NCBI RefSeq assembly: GCF_003316765.1
Contig: NZ_NIJF01000063.1
Span: forward strand, 555-64,554
DNA from: Bacillus sp. P14.5
GTDB taxonomy: Bacteria > Bacillota > Bacilli > Bacillales > Bacillaceae_B
Direction of reading: 5' to 3'
Length of the DNA stretch: 64,000 nt
Shown: piece after piece, positions 44,886 through 55,171 of the stretch
How the letters are laid out: the number at the start of each line of letters is the position of its first letter
How positions within the stretch are numbered: the first letter of the stretch is position 1
Notes under the pieces: generated by a model
Told to the model about the DNA's origin: nothing
The model's database searches: none
Seen by the model: the letters and a program-made list of their open reading frames with translations, nothing else
Translations under genes and position numbers: made by a program

Positions 44886-47375
44886 ATGGAAAAAGCAGAG
44901 CAGAGTGTCATGGAGCCGGTGAGGAATGTAGACATCCAGCATACTAAATCGGAGTTCACCATGGGGATGAAAGTCTTTCTGCAGAAGGTGGAGTGGTTCT
45001 TCGTTCAAAAAGGGTTTGTTCTCTTCGGTTTAGGATTCCTATTGGGCCGGGCCTTGATCCTGTCACACTTGACACCTTTCGCCATGCCTTTCTTCGCCGC
45101 CGTTTACATGGTGCGGAGAGACCGTGCTCCTGTCGCGCTAATGGGTCTGCTGGCCGGATCAATGACATTGTCCATATCTAATATTACGTATACGTTTGCC
45201 AGTTCAATATTATTCCTGATTCTTTTCAGGATTACGAGGAAATTTCAAAAAAGTGAGCTGAAGGCAGTACCGTACTTTGTCTTCTTCACGACAATCACAG
45301 CCAGCCTTGCCTTTGATTACATAGTAAGCGGGGGAGGCCTGACCGTTTACAATGGTGCGATGGCAGGAGTGGAAGCAACACTTTCGTTTATTCTAACGCT
45401 GATTTTTATCCAGAGTGTCCCGCTGTTCTCGATCAGTAAAAGGAAGAAATCCCTCAAGACCGAAGAGGTAGTCAGCCTGATCATCCTCCTGGCTTCCGTG
45501 ATGACAGGGACCATCGGGTGGTCTGTGTACGACCTCTCTATAGAACATATCTTATCCCGATATCTTGTTTTGCTGTTTTCCTTTGTAGCGGGTGCGACAG
45601 TTGGTTCCACTGTCGGAGTGGTGACAGGTTTGATATTCAGTCTTGCGAATGTAGCCAGCTTTTATCAGATGAGCCTCCTGGCGTTTTCAGGTCTTCTTGG
45701 GGGCCTTTTAAAAGAAGGGAAGAAAGCGGGTGCAGCCATTGGTCTGCTTATCGCGACATTGCTGGTCGGTATGTACGGTGATAGTGATACATCGCTGGCT
45801 AAAACACTTTATGAGTCTGGTGCCGCCATCTTTTTATTGTTTCTGACGCCTTCCGCCCTGACTGGAAAACTGGCCAAACATATACCGGGAACAGCTGAAT
45901 ATAACCAGGAACAGCAGCAGTATATCAGGAAGGTCCGTGACGTGACGGCAAGCAGGGTAGAGCAGTTTTCTTCCGTATTCCAAGCGCTTTCAAACAGTTT
46001 TGCGGGCTTGGAGGACAAGATGAATAATGAGGAAGCAGATGAGCGGGAATTCGATCAATTCTTGAGTAATGTCACTGAAAAAACTTGCCAGACGTGCTTT
46101 AAGAAGGAACAATGCTGGGCCCGGAACTTCAATCAAACCTATGATCTTATGAAAGATGTGATGTATGAGATAGATCAGGGGCATGTCCCGCTGAATGGAA
46201 AAACCGGGAGGGAACTCGAAAAGCATTGCGTCCGCTCCAAAAAGGTCCAGGAAGTAGTTTCTCAGGAACTAACCTATTATCAAGCGAATCTCAAATTGAA
46301 GAAGCAAGTACAGGAAAGCCGGAAGCTTGTAGCGGATCAGTTGCAGGGTGTTTCTGAAGTAATGGGGGATTTTGCGCGCGAGATTCAAAGAGAAAGAGAA
46401 AATCACCAGCAGCAGGAGGAACAGATCCTCGAATCGCTTCAGGAATTCGGCATGGAGATAGAGAATGTAGAAATTTATTCACTGGATAAAGGAAATGTCG
46501 ACATTGAGATGGCCCTGCCTGCTGGTAATGGACATGGGGAAGGTGAGAAGCTGATCGCGCCGATGCTGTCGGATATTCTTGGTGAAAACATTATTGTTTT
46601 GCGGGAGGAGCCCGCAGCTTTCCCGAGCGGCAACTGCCAATTAACCTTCGGGTCTGCAAAAGCATATATGGTGGATACCGGAGTAGCCCACGCGGCTAAA
46701 GGAGGAGGGCTTATTTCTGGAGACAGCTATTCAATGATCGAACTGAGTGCAAGCAAATACGCAGTGGCCATAAGTGATGGGATGGGAAATGGGGAAAGAG
46801 CACATTATGAAAGCAATGAGACGTTGAGTCTCCTGCAGAAAATTTTACAATCCGGAATAGAAGAAAAGGTGGCGATTAAAGCAGTCAATTCGATTCTTTC
46901 TTTACGAACCAATGATGAAATATTTTCAACTCTTGATTTGGCGATGATTGACCTGCAGGATGCATCTTCCAAGTTTTTGAAAATCGGTTCCACTCCGAGC
47001 TTTATAAAGAGAGGGGATAAAGTAGTAAAAGTGGAAGCTGGCAATCTTCCAATGGGAATCTTCTACGAATTCGATGTGGACGTGGTGAGTGAACAGTTGA
47101 AGGCAGGAGACTTGCTGGTCATGATGAGTGATGGAGTTTTTGAAGGGCCGAAACATGTGGAAAATTATGATGTATGGATGAAACGGAAGATTAAAGAAGT
47201 AGATACAGATGATCCACAGGCGATGGCGGATATTATTATGGAGGAAGTGATAAGGACAAGATCCGGAGAGATAGAAGACGATATGACAATCGTTGTTTCA
47301 AAGATAAAGCATAATATTCCGAAATGGAGTTCGATTCCCGTACAAAAATATAAAGGAAAGGAGAAGGTTTCGTAA
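44886..47375 (+). CDS. spoIIE: Stage II sporulation protein E
   Basis: 829-residue membrane phosphatase (827 in B. subtilis) that dephosphorylates SpoIIAA to activate SigF and joins FtsZ in polar septation. About ten N-terminal membrane helices (residues 35-330) are followed by a central FtsZ-interacting region with helical coils (340-560) and CxxCxxxxxCW cysteines. The C-terminal PP2C phosphatase domain (about 590-820) has ISDGMGNGERA, LDLAMIDL and MSDGVFEG carrying metal-binding Asp residues. ATG 44886 follows GGGGAGAGG. Confidence 0.96.
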   Translation: MEKAEQSVMEPVRNVDIQHTKSEFTMGMKVFLQKVEWFFVQKGFVLFGLGFLLGRALILSHLTPFAMPFFAAVYMVRRDRAPVALMGLLAGSMTLSISNITYTFASSILFLILFRITRKFQKSELKAVPYFVFFTTITASLAFDYIVSGGGLTVYNGAMAGVEATLSFILTLIFIQSVPLFSISKRKKSLKTEEVVSLIILLASVMTGTIGWSVYDLSIEHILSRYLVLLFSFVAGATVGSTVGVVTGLIFSLANVASFYQMSLLAFSGLLGGLLKEGKKAGAAIGLLIATLLVGMYGDSDTSLAKTLYESGAAIFLLFLTPSALTGKLAKHIPGTAEYNQEQQQYIRKVRDVTASRVEQFSSVFQALSNSFAGLEDKMNNEEADEREFDQFLSNVTEKTCQTCFKKEQCWARNFNQTYDLMKDVMYEIDQGHVPLNGKTGRELEKHCVRSKKVQEVVSQELTYYQANLKLKKQVQESRKLVADQLQGVSEVMGDFAREIQRERENHQQQEEQILESLQEFGMEIENVEIYSLDKGNVDIEMALPAGNGHGEGEKLIAPMLSDILGENIIVLREEPAAFPSGNCQLTFGSAKAYMVDTGVAHAAKGGGLISGDSYSMIELSASKYAVAISDGMGNGERAHYESNETLSLLQKILQSGIEEKVAIKAVNSILSLRTNDEIFSTLDLAMIDLQDASSKFLKIGSTPSFIKRGDKVVKVEAGNLPMGIFYEFDVDVVSEQLKAGDLLVMMSDGVFEGPKHVENYDVWMKRKIKEVDTDDPQAMADIIMEEVIRTRSGEIEDDMTIVVSKIKHNIPKWSSIPVQKYKGKEKVS

Positions 47376-47454
47376 GGTGTTTTCCTGACGAGATAAAAGC
47401 AGCTTGCTAGAGTCAGAGCCGCTGCTCTGTTGAACGAATGAAGTAATAGGTTAT

Positions 47455-47625
47455 TACTCTTAAAGTGTTCCTTTTCCGAGTGAATTTTATCACGATGAGT
47501 AACTGGAAGTATTCTGTAAGGAAGAAAGAAGGGAGCTGCTCTATCCGATCTGAGTGAAAAACCAGTGCGCAGGAAAAAACCCCGCTCTTGGAATTTTTCT
47601 GGAGAATGAAATCATATTTTAAAAG
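47455..47625 (+). repeat. Degenerate family A repeat
   Basis: It retains the aaggaagaaagaagggagct and ccgctcttggaatttttct blocks in the order found at 27244 and 53697, but both ends are worn. It lies in the 449-bp spoIIE-yabS gap. The rest of that gap shows no clear promoter; AGGAGGACGAATCCAG before a 14-codon ORF (47647) is noted only. Confidence 0.4.
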
Positions 47626-47824
47626 ATGATAGGAGGACGAATCCAGGTGAACCTGATTGAGCACACAGCAGAGAAGGTTGTGCTGCTAATGCTCTAAAAT
47701 ATTTCCTGTTCAATGACGATTGCTTAATTGAGTACACAATGCGGTATATATCAACAGTTTGAAGTATATTTCCCTCCCAAACAGGCGAAGATGGTAACAA
47801 ACAAAGTTAGAGGAGGGGAAACTG

Positions 47825-48562
47825 TTGAAGACAGGTACACTTCGACAAGTTCTATTAATAACTGATGGATGTTCCAATCAAGGTGAAGATCCGGTAGCGA
47901 TGGCTGCATTGGCGAAAGAACAAGGAATTACCGTAAATGTGATAGGCGTAATGGAGAATGATTCTATTGATGAAAGAGGCATGGAGGAGATAGAAGGCAT
48001 TGCCATGTCAGGCGGCGGAGTAAGCCAGATTGTGTATGCCCAGCAGCTTTCGCAAACAGTCCAGATGGTTACAAGGAAAGCAATGACCCAAACCCTGCAG
48101 GGGGTCGTCAATAAGGAACTGAAGCAAATATTAGGGAAAACCACCTCAATGGAAGAACTTCCACCTGAACAGCGGGGTGAAGTAATGGAAGTGGTGGATG
48201 AATTGGGCGAGTCGGCAGACCTTGAAGTGTTGATTCTTGTCGATACTTCAGCGAGTATGAAGCATAAACTGCCAACAGTTAAAGAAGCCTTGCTGGATCT
48301 ATCTCTTAGTATGAATGCAAGAATGGGAGATAACATGTTTTCTGTTCTCGTATTTCCCGGGAAAAGAAAAGATGTCGAAAAATTGCTGGACTGGACTCCT
48401 AAGCTTGAGTCGCTGACGAGCGTCTTTTCAAAGCTTTCTTCAGGAGGGATAACGCCAACGGGGCCGGCAATAAGCGAAGCGATCTCTTCATTCAAGAAAA
48501 AACGTTCTTTAAGGGGCTTGCTCTCACGTGATGATGAACAATACTTTGAAGAAACAATATAA
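47825..48562 (+). CDS. yabS: VWA domain protein YabS
   Basis: 245-residue protein, same length as B. subtilis YabS. Two vWA-like halves: residues 1-85 (LLITDGCSNQGEDPVAMAAL) and 125-245 with a MIDAS motif (LVDTSASM) and GGITPTGPAI. Forespore-associated in B. subtilis; function unknown, probably with the adjacent kinase YabT. TTG 47825 follows AGAGGAGGGG. Its 3' end overlaps the yabT start by about 35 nt, and a Noc-type site lies inside the gene. Confidence 0.92.
   Translation: MKTGTLRQVLLITDGCSNQGEDPVAMAALAKEQGITVNVIGVMENDSIDERGMEEIEGIAMSGGGVSQIVYAQQLSQTVQMVTRKAMTQTLQGVVNKELKQILGKTTSMEELPPEQRGEVMEVVDELGESADLEVLILVDTSASMKHKLPTVKEALLDLSLSMNARMGDNMFSVLVFPGKRKDVEKLLDWTPKLESLTSVFSKLSSGGITPTGPAISEAISSFKKKRSLRGLLSRDDEQYFEETI
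48352..48365. promoter_or_regulatory. Noc-binding-site-like palindrome
   Basis: ATTTCCCGGGAAAA matches the B. subtilis Noc consensus ATTTCCCGGGAAAT at 13 of 14 positions, inside yabS. Noc sites occur in coding regions across the origin-containing half of the chromosome. Function is inferred from the motif only. Confidence 0.5.
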
Positions 48563-49511
48563 ATTTTCTTCAGGGACCAGAATTACCGGCAAGTGGCACA
48601 AACAACAATATACGATTGTGAAGGAACTTGGATACGGGGCAAACGGAATTGTCTATCTGGCTCAGGCGGGTGCGGATTATGCGGCACTTAAGATGAGTGA
48701 CAGCTCGATGTCCGTCACCTCGGAAGTAAATGTTTTAAAGGCTTTTGCCAAGGTCCAGGGAGCGCCTCTTGGACCTTCTTTGCTTGATGTGGATGACTGG
48801 GAGTTCGGGGGCAGGAATATTCCTTTCTATGTAATGGAATATATTCAAGGCCCGGACTTGCTGACCTTTGTTCAGACGAAAGGCTTCTCCTGGACGGGTG
48901 TATTGATCGTGCAGTTGTTGAATGATCTTCACAGGATCCATCAGGAAGGATGGGTATTTGGAGATTTGAAACCTGATAATCTGATTGTGACAGGACCGCC
49001 GAATAAACTCCGGTGTATTGATGTTGGAGGAACCACGATACAAGGACGGGCGATTAAGGAATTTACCGAATTTTTCGACAGGGGTTACTGGCTCGGTCAT
49101 TCCAGGAAAGCAGAGCCTTCCTACGATTTATTCTCAGCTGCGATGATTCTCATCAACCTCTCCTATCCGAAAAGGTTTAACAAGACAGGGAGCGGGGGAA
49201 TAGAGCAATTGAAGAATGCGGTACTCGCCAAACCCGAGCTGACGAAAATCAAAGTGCCGATCATGGGCGCCATTGAAGGAAGATACAGGTCAGCCTTGGA
49301 GATGCGCCAGGCACTGCTGGATACACTATCGGCAAAAAATACCACGCCCGGCAGCAAAGCTTCGACCTCCAGTCCTCAGAGGAAAACGGTGGCAGCCACC
49401 CGCGCTCAGATCAGGAAAAAGAAGTCGGGAGGCAGTTTCGTAGAGACGGTGCTGGTGATTATGGTCTTGTCTCTTCTTTACTTCTTATATATTTATGGTG
49501 AGCTACTTTAG
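48528..49511 (+). CDS. yabT: Serine/threonine protein kinase YabT
   Basis: 327-residue Hanks-type kinase with a single C-terminal membrane segment (about 305-325, VETVLVIMVLSLLYFLYIYG). Glycine loop LGYGANGIVYLA, catalytic loop HQEGWVFGDLKPDN and metal motif DVGGTT (in place of DFG) are present. In B. subtilis YabT acts in sporulation, is activated by DNA and phosphorylates RecA. GTG 48528 or ATG 48531/48534 are possible starts; AAGGGG lies upstream. It overlaps yabS. Confidence 0.92.
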   Translation: MMMNNTLKKQYKFSSGTRITGKWHKQQYTIVKELGYGANGIVYLAQAGADYAALKMSDSSMSVTSEVNVLKAFAKVQGAPLGPSLLDVDDWEFGGRNIPFYVMEYIQGPDLLTFVQTKGFSWTGVLIVQLLNDLHRIHQEGWVFGDLKPDNLIVTGPPNKLRCIDVGGTTIQGRAIKEFTEFFDRGYWLGHSRKAEPSYDLFSAAMILINLSYPKRFNKTGSGGIEQLKNAVLAKPELTKIKVPIMGAIEGRYRSALEMRQALLDTLSAKNTTPGSKASTSSPQRKTVAATRAQIRKKKSGGSFVETVLVIMVLSLLYFLYIYGELL

Positions 49512-49608
49512 TACTGCCGAAATCCAGACTCCATAATAAGCCCCTTGAAGTGTAATGGGAACAGAATATTGTTAAGATAGAAGAAAACATGGATCAGGAA
49601 GAGGAAGC

Positions 49609-51009
49609 ATGCTCAATTATGAAAGGAAAGTCATAGACTTTATAAGGAAACACAATTTAATTCAAGAGGGAGATTCAGTACTGGCTGCTGTGTCAGGCGG
49701 GCCTGACTCGTTATCTCTCCTGCACTTTTTGAATAAGTACAAGAGCCTCTGGGGTATCACTGTGGCAGCTGTTTGTGTGGATCACATGTTCAGGGACGAA
49801 GAATCTCATGAAGAATTCCTTTTTGTGAAAAGGGAATGCGGGAAAATGGACATCCCTTTTTATGGAGAGAGAGTCAATGTGCAGCAAGTTTTGGAAGAAC
49901 GGAATGAGGGCTTGCAGGAAGGCGCGCGGAATGTCAGGTATGACCTGTTTGCCAAGCTTGTACAACAAGAGGGATTCACCAAGCTCGCATTTGGGCATCA
50001 TGGGGATGACCAGGTGGAAACCATTTTAATGAAGTTGACGAGAGGGAGCAGCTTGGAACGCAGCGGGATACCTGTGAAAAGAGCCTTTCATGGTGCTCAG
50101 ATTATCCGCCCCCTTCTTGGTCTTGCAAAAAAGGAAGTCCTGACATATTGTTCCGAAATCAGCCTGGAAACAAGGCACGATCCAAGCAATGAAAAACGTG
50201 ATTATACCAGGAACAGGTTCCGCCATGAGGTACTTCCTTTCCTGAAGGGTGAAAACCCACAGGTTCATCTTAAATTTCAACAATTTAGTGAAGAAGCATC
50301 TGAAGATGAAGCGTTTTTGATGAGTCTTGCACAAGAAAAAATGAATAGTATCCTTACAAAAGGCAGGAATGAAGCCATTGTTGATATTAAAGGTTTCAGG
50401 CTGATGCCTCTGCCTTTACAAAGAAGAGTGATTCATCTAATATTAAGTTATCTTTACAAAGATAGGCCTTCATCCTTATCATCTATACATATTCAAGATG
50501 TTTTAGCAATAATAATGAAAGACAGCCCCTCACTGAGTCTCGATCTTCCGGGAAACCTCAAAGCAATCCGTTCCTATAATCAATGTATATTTACATTTGG
50601 AGGAAGAGCAGAGGGCAGCGGCGGTTTTTGTTATACATTGAACATAGGTGAGAGAATTGAATTGCCTGATCATCGAGCAATTATACTTCAAGAGGCTGAA
50701 GACACGGACGTCCATGCCGGTTCCGTCATTTTCCAGAAAGGCAGTATCGCCTTTCCGCTGAGGGTTCGGACAAGGAAGCAGGGGGACCGAATGAAAGTTA
50801 AAGGGTTGAATGGCACAAAAAAGGTAAAAGATATATTTATCAATGAAAAGATACCAGCCAGGCTCAGAGACAAATGGCCGATCATCGAGGATGATAACGG
50901 TGAAGTACTCTGGATCCCCGCCCTTAAGAAATCAGTCTATGCTTGTGATGAACCAGGTAATCCGGGTGAACATGTAAGGTTAATCTTTTTACAGCAAACA
51001 TCTTCCTAG
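49609..51009 (+). CDS. tilS: tRNA(Ile)-lysidine synthase
   Basis: 466-residue PP-loop ATPase that converts C34 of tRNA-Ile2 (CAU) to lysidine so it reads AUA. SGGPDS (residues 29-34) is the PP-loop. AFGHHGDDQVETILMKLTRGS and the RPLLGLAKKEV region follow, then the central and C-terminal tRNA-binding domains (IALPLRVR..GDRMKVKGLNGTKKVKDIFINEKIP). GAGGAAGC lies before ATG. hpt follows after 12 bp. Confidence 0.95.
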   Translation: MLNYERKVIDFIRKHNLIQEGDSVLAAVSGGPDSLSLLHFLNKYKSLWGITVAAVCVDHMFRDEESHEEFLFVKRECGKMDIPFYGERVNVQQVLEERNEGLQEGARNVRYDLFAKLVQQEGFTKLAFGHHGDDQVETILMKLTRGSSLERSGIPVKRAFHGAQIIRPLLGLAKKEVLTYCSEISLETRHDPSNEKRDYTRNRFRHEVLPFLKGENPQVHLKFQQFSEEASEDEAFLMSLAQEKMNSILTKGRNEAIVDIKGFRLMPLPLQRRVIHLILSYLYKDRPSSLSSIHIQDVLAIIMKDSPSLSLDLPGNLKAIRSYNQCIFTFGGRAEGSGGFCYTLNIGERIELPDHRAIILQEAEDTDVHAGSVIFQKGSIAFPLRVRTRKQGDRMKVKGLNGTKKVKDIFINEKIPARLRDKWPIIEDDNGEVLWIPALKKSVYACDEPGNPGEHVRLIFLQQTSS

Positions 51010-51021
51010 GAGGCAGACCAA

Positions 51022-51570
51022 GTGTTAAATAAAGATATCGAGAAAGTGCTTATTACTGAAGAAGAGCTTCAAGAGAAAATCAAGAAACTGGGCGCTGAGC
51101 TGACAGAGGAGTACAAGGATGGATTTCCTTTAGCTATAGGTGTACTGAAAGGTGCAATGCCTTTCATGGGCGACCTGCTTAAGCGTATGGATACATATTT
51201 GGAAATGGATTTCATGGATGTTTCCAGCTATGGAAACTCTACCGTTTCTTCTGGTGAAGTTAAAATTGTCAAAGACCTTGACACAAAGGTGGAGGGCAGG
51301 GATATCCTGATCATCGAGGATATCATCGACAGCGGGCTGACTCTTAGCTACCTGGTTGAACTGTTCCGTTACCGTAAAGCAAAGTCCATCAAGATTGTAA
51401 CGCTTTTGGATAAGCCATCAGGGAGAAAAGCGGATATCAAAGCTGACTATGTCGGATTCATTGTACCGGATGAGTTTGTTGTCGGGTACGGCCTCGATTA
51501 CGCTGAAAAGTACCGCAACCTGCCGTATATCGGCGTGTTGAAACCTGAAGTGTATAGCGGCAACGAATAA
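51022..51570 (+). CDS. hpt: Hypoxanthine phosphoribosyltransferase
   Basis: 182-residue purine salvage enzyme (hprT in B. subtilis, 180 aa) converting hypoxanthine or guanine plus PRPP to IMP or [18 protein letters not shown], the flexible loop [14 protein letters not shown], and the PRPP motif [17 protein letters not shown] are complete. GTG 51022 follows TAGGAGGCAG. Grouped with tilS and ftsH as in most Bacillales. Confidence 0.95.
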   Translation: MLNKDIEKVLITEEELQEKIKKLGAELTEEYKDGFPLAIGVLKGAMPFMGDLLKRMDTYLEMDFMDVSSYGNSTVSSGEVKIVKDLDTKVEGRDILIIEDIIDSGLTLSYLVELFRYRKAKSIKIVTLLDKPSGRKADIKADYVGFIVPDEFVVGYGLDYAEKYRNLPYIGVLKPEVYSGNE

Positions 51571-51627
51571 GCGCAATCTAATGAGAACGCACATTTGTCA
51601 GGAACTATCAATAAAGGAAGCTAATTG

Positions 51628-51657
51628 TTGTCATACCATGATTTTCTATGATACTAT
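51628..51657 (+). promoter_or_regulatory. Possible SigA promoter of ftsH
   Basis: TTGTCA (51628-51633) and TACTAT (51652-51657) with an 18-bp spacer, 36 bp before ftsH. Confidence 0.45.
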
Positions 51658-51693
51658 TTTATATAGCTTTTTTACCGTGGGAGGAGGTAAGGG

Positions 51694-53652
51694 ATGAACC
51701 GGATCTTTCGTAACACCATATTCTACTTACTAGTATTTCTCGTCATAATAGGTGTGGTGAGTTACTTTAACAACAGCAACGAGCCAACAGAGAACATTAA
51801 ATATAACGAATTCATCACTCACTTGGAAGATGGTGAGGTAGAGTCGTTTTCCATCCAGCCTGAAAGAGGCGTTTATCAGGTCAGGGGAAAACTTACTGGA
51901 TATGAAGAGGAACAGTATTTCCTTACGAATGTATTAGGGAATGATTCCCAAATATTAGAACGTATCAATGCAGCAGCTGATGAAAGCGGCATCGAAGTCG
52001 ATGTGCTTATGGCAAAAGAAACAAGCGGCTGGGTATCTTTCTTTACAACGATCATCCCGTTCGTCATCATCTTTATCCTATTCTTCTTCCTGCTGAACCA
52101 GGCGCAGGGCGGCGGAAGCCGGGTTATGAACTTCGGCAAGAGCAAAGCCAAGCTTTACAGCGAAGAGAAGAAGAAAGTGCGATTCAAAGATGTTGCCGGA
52201 GCAGATGAAGAGAAAAATGAACTTGTCGAAGTCGTGGAATTCCTTAAAGACCCGAGAAAATTCTCGGAAGTCGGTGCGCGTATTCCTAAAGGAGTCCTGC
52301 TTGTAGGACCTCCGGGTACAGGTAAAACTTTGCTTGCGCGTGCAGTTGCAGGGGAAGCCGGTGTACCGTTCTTCTCTATCAGTGGTTCCGACTTCGTAGA
52401 AATGTTTGTCGGTGTCGGTGCATCACGTGTACGTGACTTGTTCGAAAATGCGAAGAAAAATGCCCCATGTATCATCTTCATTGATGAGATCGATGCAGTG
52501 GGACGCCAGCGTGGAGCAGGCTTAGGCGGAGGCCACGATGAACGTGAACAGACATTGAACCAATTGCTTGTAGAAATGGATGGGTTCGGTGCGAACGAAG
52601 GAATCATCATCGTTGCAGCAACAAACCGTCCTGATATCCTGGATCCTGCCTTATTGCGTCCTGGTCGTTTCGACCGTCAGATCACGGTTGACAGACCTGA
52701 TGTCAAAGGGCGTGAAGCGGTGCTTAATGTACATGCCAGAAACAAGCCGCTTGATGATTCAGTAGATTTAAAAGCAATCGCAATGAGAACTCCAGGTTTC
52801 TCTGGTGCAGACTTAGAGAACCTGTTAAACGAGGCTGCGCTTGTAGCTGCCCGTGAAGACAAAAAGAAAATCGATATGCGCGACATCGATGAAGCGACGG
52901 ACCGTGTCATTGCAGGTCCTGCCAAGAAGAGCAAGGTCGTTTCCCAGAAAGAACGAAAAATTGTGGCATTCCACGAAGCTGGCCATACTGTCATTGGTCT
53001 TGTGCTGGATGAAGCGGAAATGGTCCACAAAGTTACAATCGTACCTCGAGGCCAGGCTGGCGGTTATGCTGTAATGCTTCCTAAGGAAGACCGTTACTTC
53101 ATGACAAAACCTGAGCTCCTCGATAAGATCACAGGACTGTTGGGTGGACGTGTGGCTGAAGAAGTTATCTTCGGTGAAGTCTCCACTGGCGCCCATAATG
53201 ACTTCCAGCGTGCCACTGGCATTGCCCGGAGAATGGTAACCGAATTTGGTATGAGTGACAAGCTTGGCCCAATGCAATTCGGTTCTACTTCACAGGGACA
53301 GGTATTCCTTGGCAGAGACATTAACAATGAACAAAACTATTCAGATGCAATCGCATATGAAATCGATCAGGAAATGCAAAGCTTGATCAAGAGTTGTTAT
53401 GAAAGAGCTAAAACGATTCTTACAGAGCATCGTGATAAGCTGGAACTTGTCGCAAACACATTGTTGGATGTGGAAACTTTGGATGCTGGACAAATCAAGC
53501 ATCTAATGGATCATGGCAAACTTCCGGACCGCGGTTATGGAGATGACGAAGCACCTGCCAAAGATGATGTCAAAGTGAACATCCAAAAGAAGGATGATAC
53601 AGCTGTGACATCAGATGAGTCAGCTGCAGAGGATAAAAAGAAGATTAACTAA
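51694..53652 (+). CDS. ftsH: ATP-dependent zinc metalloprotease FtsH
   Basis: 652-residue membrane AAA+ protease (637 in B. subtilis). Two membrane helices (about residues 7-25 and 108-130) flank a small extracytoplasmic domain. Walker A GPPGTGKT (205-212), Walker B IIFIDEID, the SRH arginine region and the zinc motif HEAGH (427-431) are intact. The acidic tail (ending [10 protein letters not shown]) is longer than in B. subtilis. ATG 51694 follows GGGAGGAGG. Confidence 0.96.
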   Translation: MNRIFRNTIFYLLVFLVIIGVVSYFNNSNEPTENIKYNEFITHLEDGEVESFSIQPERGVYQVRGKLTGYEEEQYFLTNVLGNDSQILERINAAADESGIEVDVLMAKETSGWVSFFTTIIPFVIIFILFFFLLNQAQGGGSRVMNFGKSKAKLYSEEKKKVRFKDVAGADEEKNELVEVVEFLKDPRKFSEVGARIPKGVLLVGPPGTGKTLLARAVAGEAGVPFFSISGSDFVEMFVGVGASRVRDLFENAKKNAPCIIFIDEIDAVGRQRGAGLGGGHDEREQTLNQLLVEMDGFGANEGIIIVAATNRPDILDPALLRPGRFDRQITVDRPDVKGREAVLNVHARNKPLDDSVDLKAIAMRTPGFSGADLENLLNEAALVAAREDKKKIDMRDIDEATDRVIAGPAKKSKVVSQKERKIVAFHEAGHTVIGLVLDEAEMVHKVTIVPRGQAGGYAVMLPKEDRYFMTKPELLDKITGLLGGRVAEEVIFGEVSTGAHNDFQRATGIARRMVTEFGMSDKLGPMQFGSTSQGQVFLGRDINNEQNYSDAIAYEIDQEMQSLIKSCYERAKTILTEHRDKLELVANTLLDVETLDAGQIKHLMDHGKLPDRGYGDDEAPAKDDVKVNIQKKDDTAVTSDESAAEDKKKIN

Positions 53653-53653
53653 T

Positions 53654-53691
53654 AAAAAGGCACCAGCTTCCAAGCTGGTGCCTTTTGTTTT
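53654..53691 (+). terminator. Terminator of ftsH
   Basis: AAAAGGCACCAGCTT pairs perfectly with AAGCTGGTGCCTTTT around CC, followed by GTTTTTT. Confidence 0.92.
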
Positions 53692-53696
53692 TTAAA

Positions 53697-53887
53697 GGCT
53701 CTTTTCGTAAACTTTGTTGCTATTTAATATAATTTTCGTAAGCTATTACCAAAACTCACTGAAATCACCCTGGTGAGCAAGAAAGAAAAGAGCTTCTCAC
53801 TCCGTTAAGAGAGAAAAACCGTAGTATCCGGGGGGAAATCCGGCTCTTGGGATTTTTCCGAAAGCAACAATATATACAAAAACAGCC
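53697..53887 (+). repeat. Family A dispersed repeat, forward copy
   Basis: 191 bp from GGCTCTTTTCGTAAACTTTG to ACAAAAACAGCC, the best-preserved copy together with 27244-27435. Flanks are TTTTTAAA on the left and TTTTAAAA on the right. It starts 6 bp after the ftsH terminator T-run. Confidence 0.8.
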
Positions 53888-53976
53888 TTTTAAAAAATGA
53901 CCTAGTTGATGGCTGTGGAAGGTACACTTCCCGCAGAGTGGTGCACATGAAGCGAAACTAAACTACTTTTTGCTTA

Positions 53977-54295
53977 AGGCTCTTTTCTAAAAGATTGTTG
54001 CTTTGAGGTCTATAGTCCACCACTACCCCTTAAATGTAGAGGGATCTTCACTGCAGGCGTGCGATCTCCTGCGGGAATAGCGGACGTCTAGTTCAGCGCC
54101 AGCCTCTCGGGGTCAAATAACTCCAAGATAATAAAAGGAAAGATCGCCTTTTTTCTCTTGAGAAAATTTGCCTGTCGGAGCTGCCCAGGGCGCTTCCGCT
54201 TTTTAATCAGGCGAAGCCGAGGAGCCGGGCGCATGGAGCGGAAATCCATTACGATTTAATCAACCACATTCTTTGCGAAAACAGACTTGTTTAAA
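53977..54295. repeat. Triple-nested repeat cluster (A-prime, B, C)
   Basis: The outer arms are aaggctcttttctaaaagat..ttgctt (53978) and ccacattctttgcgaaaaca (54264), as at 7724-7845. Inside lie two halves of family B (gcgatctcctgcgggaatag at 54061 and caggcgaagccgaggagc at 54210). Between these is a complete family C (54094-54206, cctctcggggtcaaataact.. to gggcgcttccgcttttt). The order implies successive insertions. Confidence 0.65.
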
Positions 54296-54342
54296 AACAG
54301 CTTAGTAGTAAGACAACAGCTTTCACCAAAAGGATGCAATTG

Positions 54343-54351
54343 TGGTATGAT
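54343..54351 (+). promoter_or_regulatory. Extended -10 promoter of coaX
   Basis: TGGTATGAT (TGn-TATGAT) 39 bp before the coaX start; no clear -35. Confidence 0.4.
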
Positions 54352-54389
54352 GTTGGCAGAATGAAATCAATGTTTAGTGGGTGAAAAAA

Positions 54390-55160
54390 GTGATTTTTGT
54401 CTTGGATGTAGGGAATACCAATATAGTACTTGGAGTGTATGAAGGCGAAGAGTTAAAGCATCACTGGAGAATGGAGACAAACCGCCATAAAACAGAAGAT
54501 GAATATGGCATGATTGTCAAAAATCTGTTTGAACATGTGAAATTATCGCTGGACTCCATTGAGGGAATCATCATCTCTTCTGTTGTCCCTCCCATTATGT
54601 TTTCTTTAGAAAGAATGTGCGAGAAATATTTTAATATCACACCATTGGTTGTCGGCCCCGGCATCAAAACAGGATTGAACATAAAGTATGAAAATCCGCG
54701 TGAAGTGGGAGCAGACCGAATCGTTAATGCTGTTGCGGGTATCAAGGAATACGGCGGGCCATTAATCATCGTCGATTTTGGGACAGCAACTACTTACTGC
54801 TATATCAATGAAGATAAACAATATATGGGTGGTGCAATCGCCCCGGGAATAGGGATTTCTACAGAGGCTCTGTATTCAAAAGCTGCAAAGCTGCCGAGAA
54901 TCGAAATTGGCAGGCCGGACCATATCATCGGCAAAAATACGGTGTCTGCCATGCAGTCCGGTATCCTTTTCGGATACGTAGGACAGGTTGAAGGCATTGT
55001 CAAAAGAATGAAAGCAACAGGTACGAGTGACCCTCTGGTCATTGCAACCGGCGGTCTTGCACAATTGATAGCAAAGGAATCCGATGTCATTGATGTCGTA
55101 GATTCATTCTTAACATTAAAGGGTTTAAAGCTCATTTATGAAAGAAACAGCACAGTATAG
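54390..55160 (+). CDS. coaX: Type III pantothenate kinase
   Basis: 256-residue ASKHA-fold kinase for the first step of coenzyme A synthesis. [43 protein letters not shown] and [15 protein letters not shown] are the family motifs. GTG 54390 (GGGTGAAAAAA upstream) gives an N-terminus aligning with B. subtilis CoaX; GTG 54381 would add three residues and overlap the RBS. It starts the coaX-hslO-yacD group. Confidence 0.94.
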   Translation: MIFVLDVGNTNIVLGVYEGEELKHHWRMETNRHKTEDEYGMIVKNLFEHVKLSLDSIEGIIISSVVPPIMFSLERMCEKYFNITPLVVGPGIKTGLNIKYENPREVGADRIVNAVAGIKEYGGPLIIVDFGTATTYCYINEDKQYMGGAIAPGIGISTEALYSKAAKLPRIEIGRPDHIIGKNTVSAMQSGILFGYVGQVEGIVKRMKATGTSDPLVIATGGLAQLIAKESDVIDVVDSFLTLKGLKLIYERNSTV

Positions 55161-55171
55161 GAGGCAATAAT

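Noticed and set aside
47647-47698. 14-codon GTG ORF with a good RBS before yabS
   Set aside because: Too short and inside a repeat-derived gap; no second line of support.
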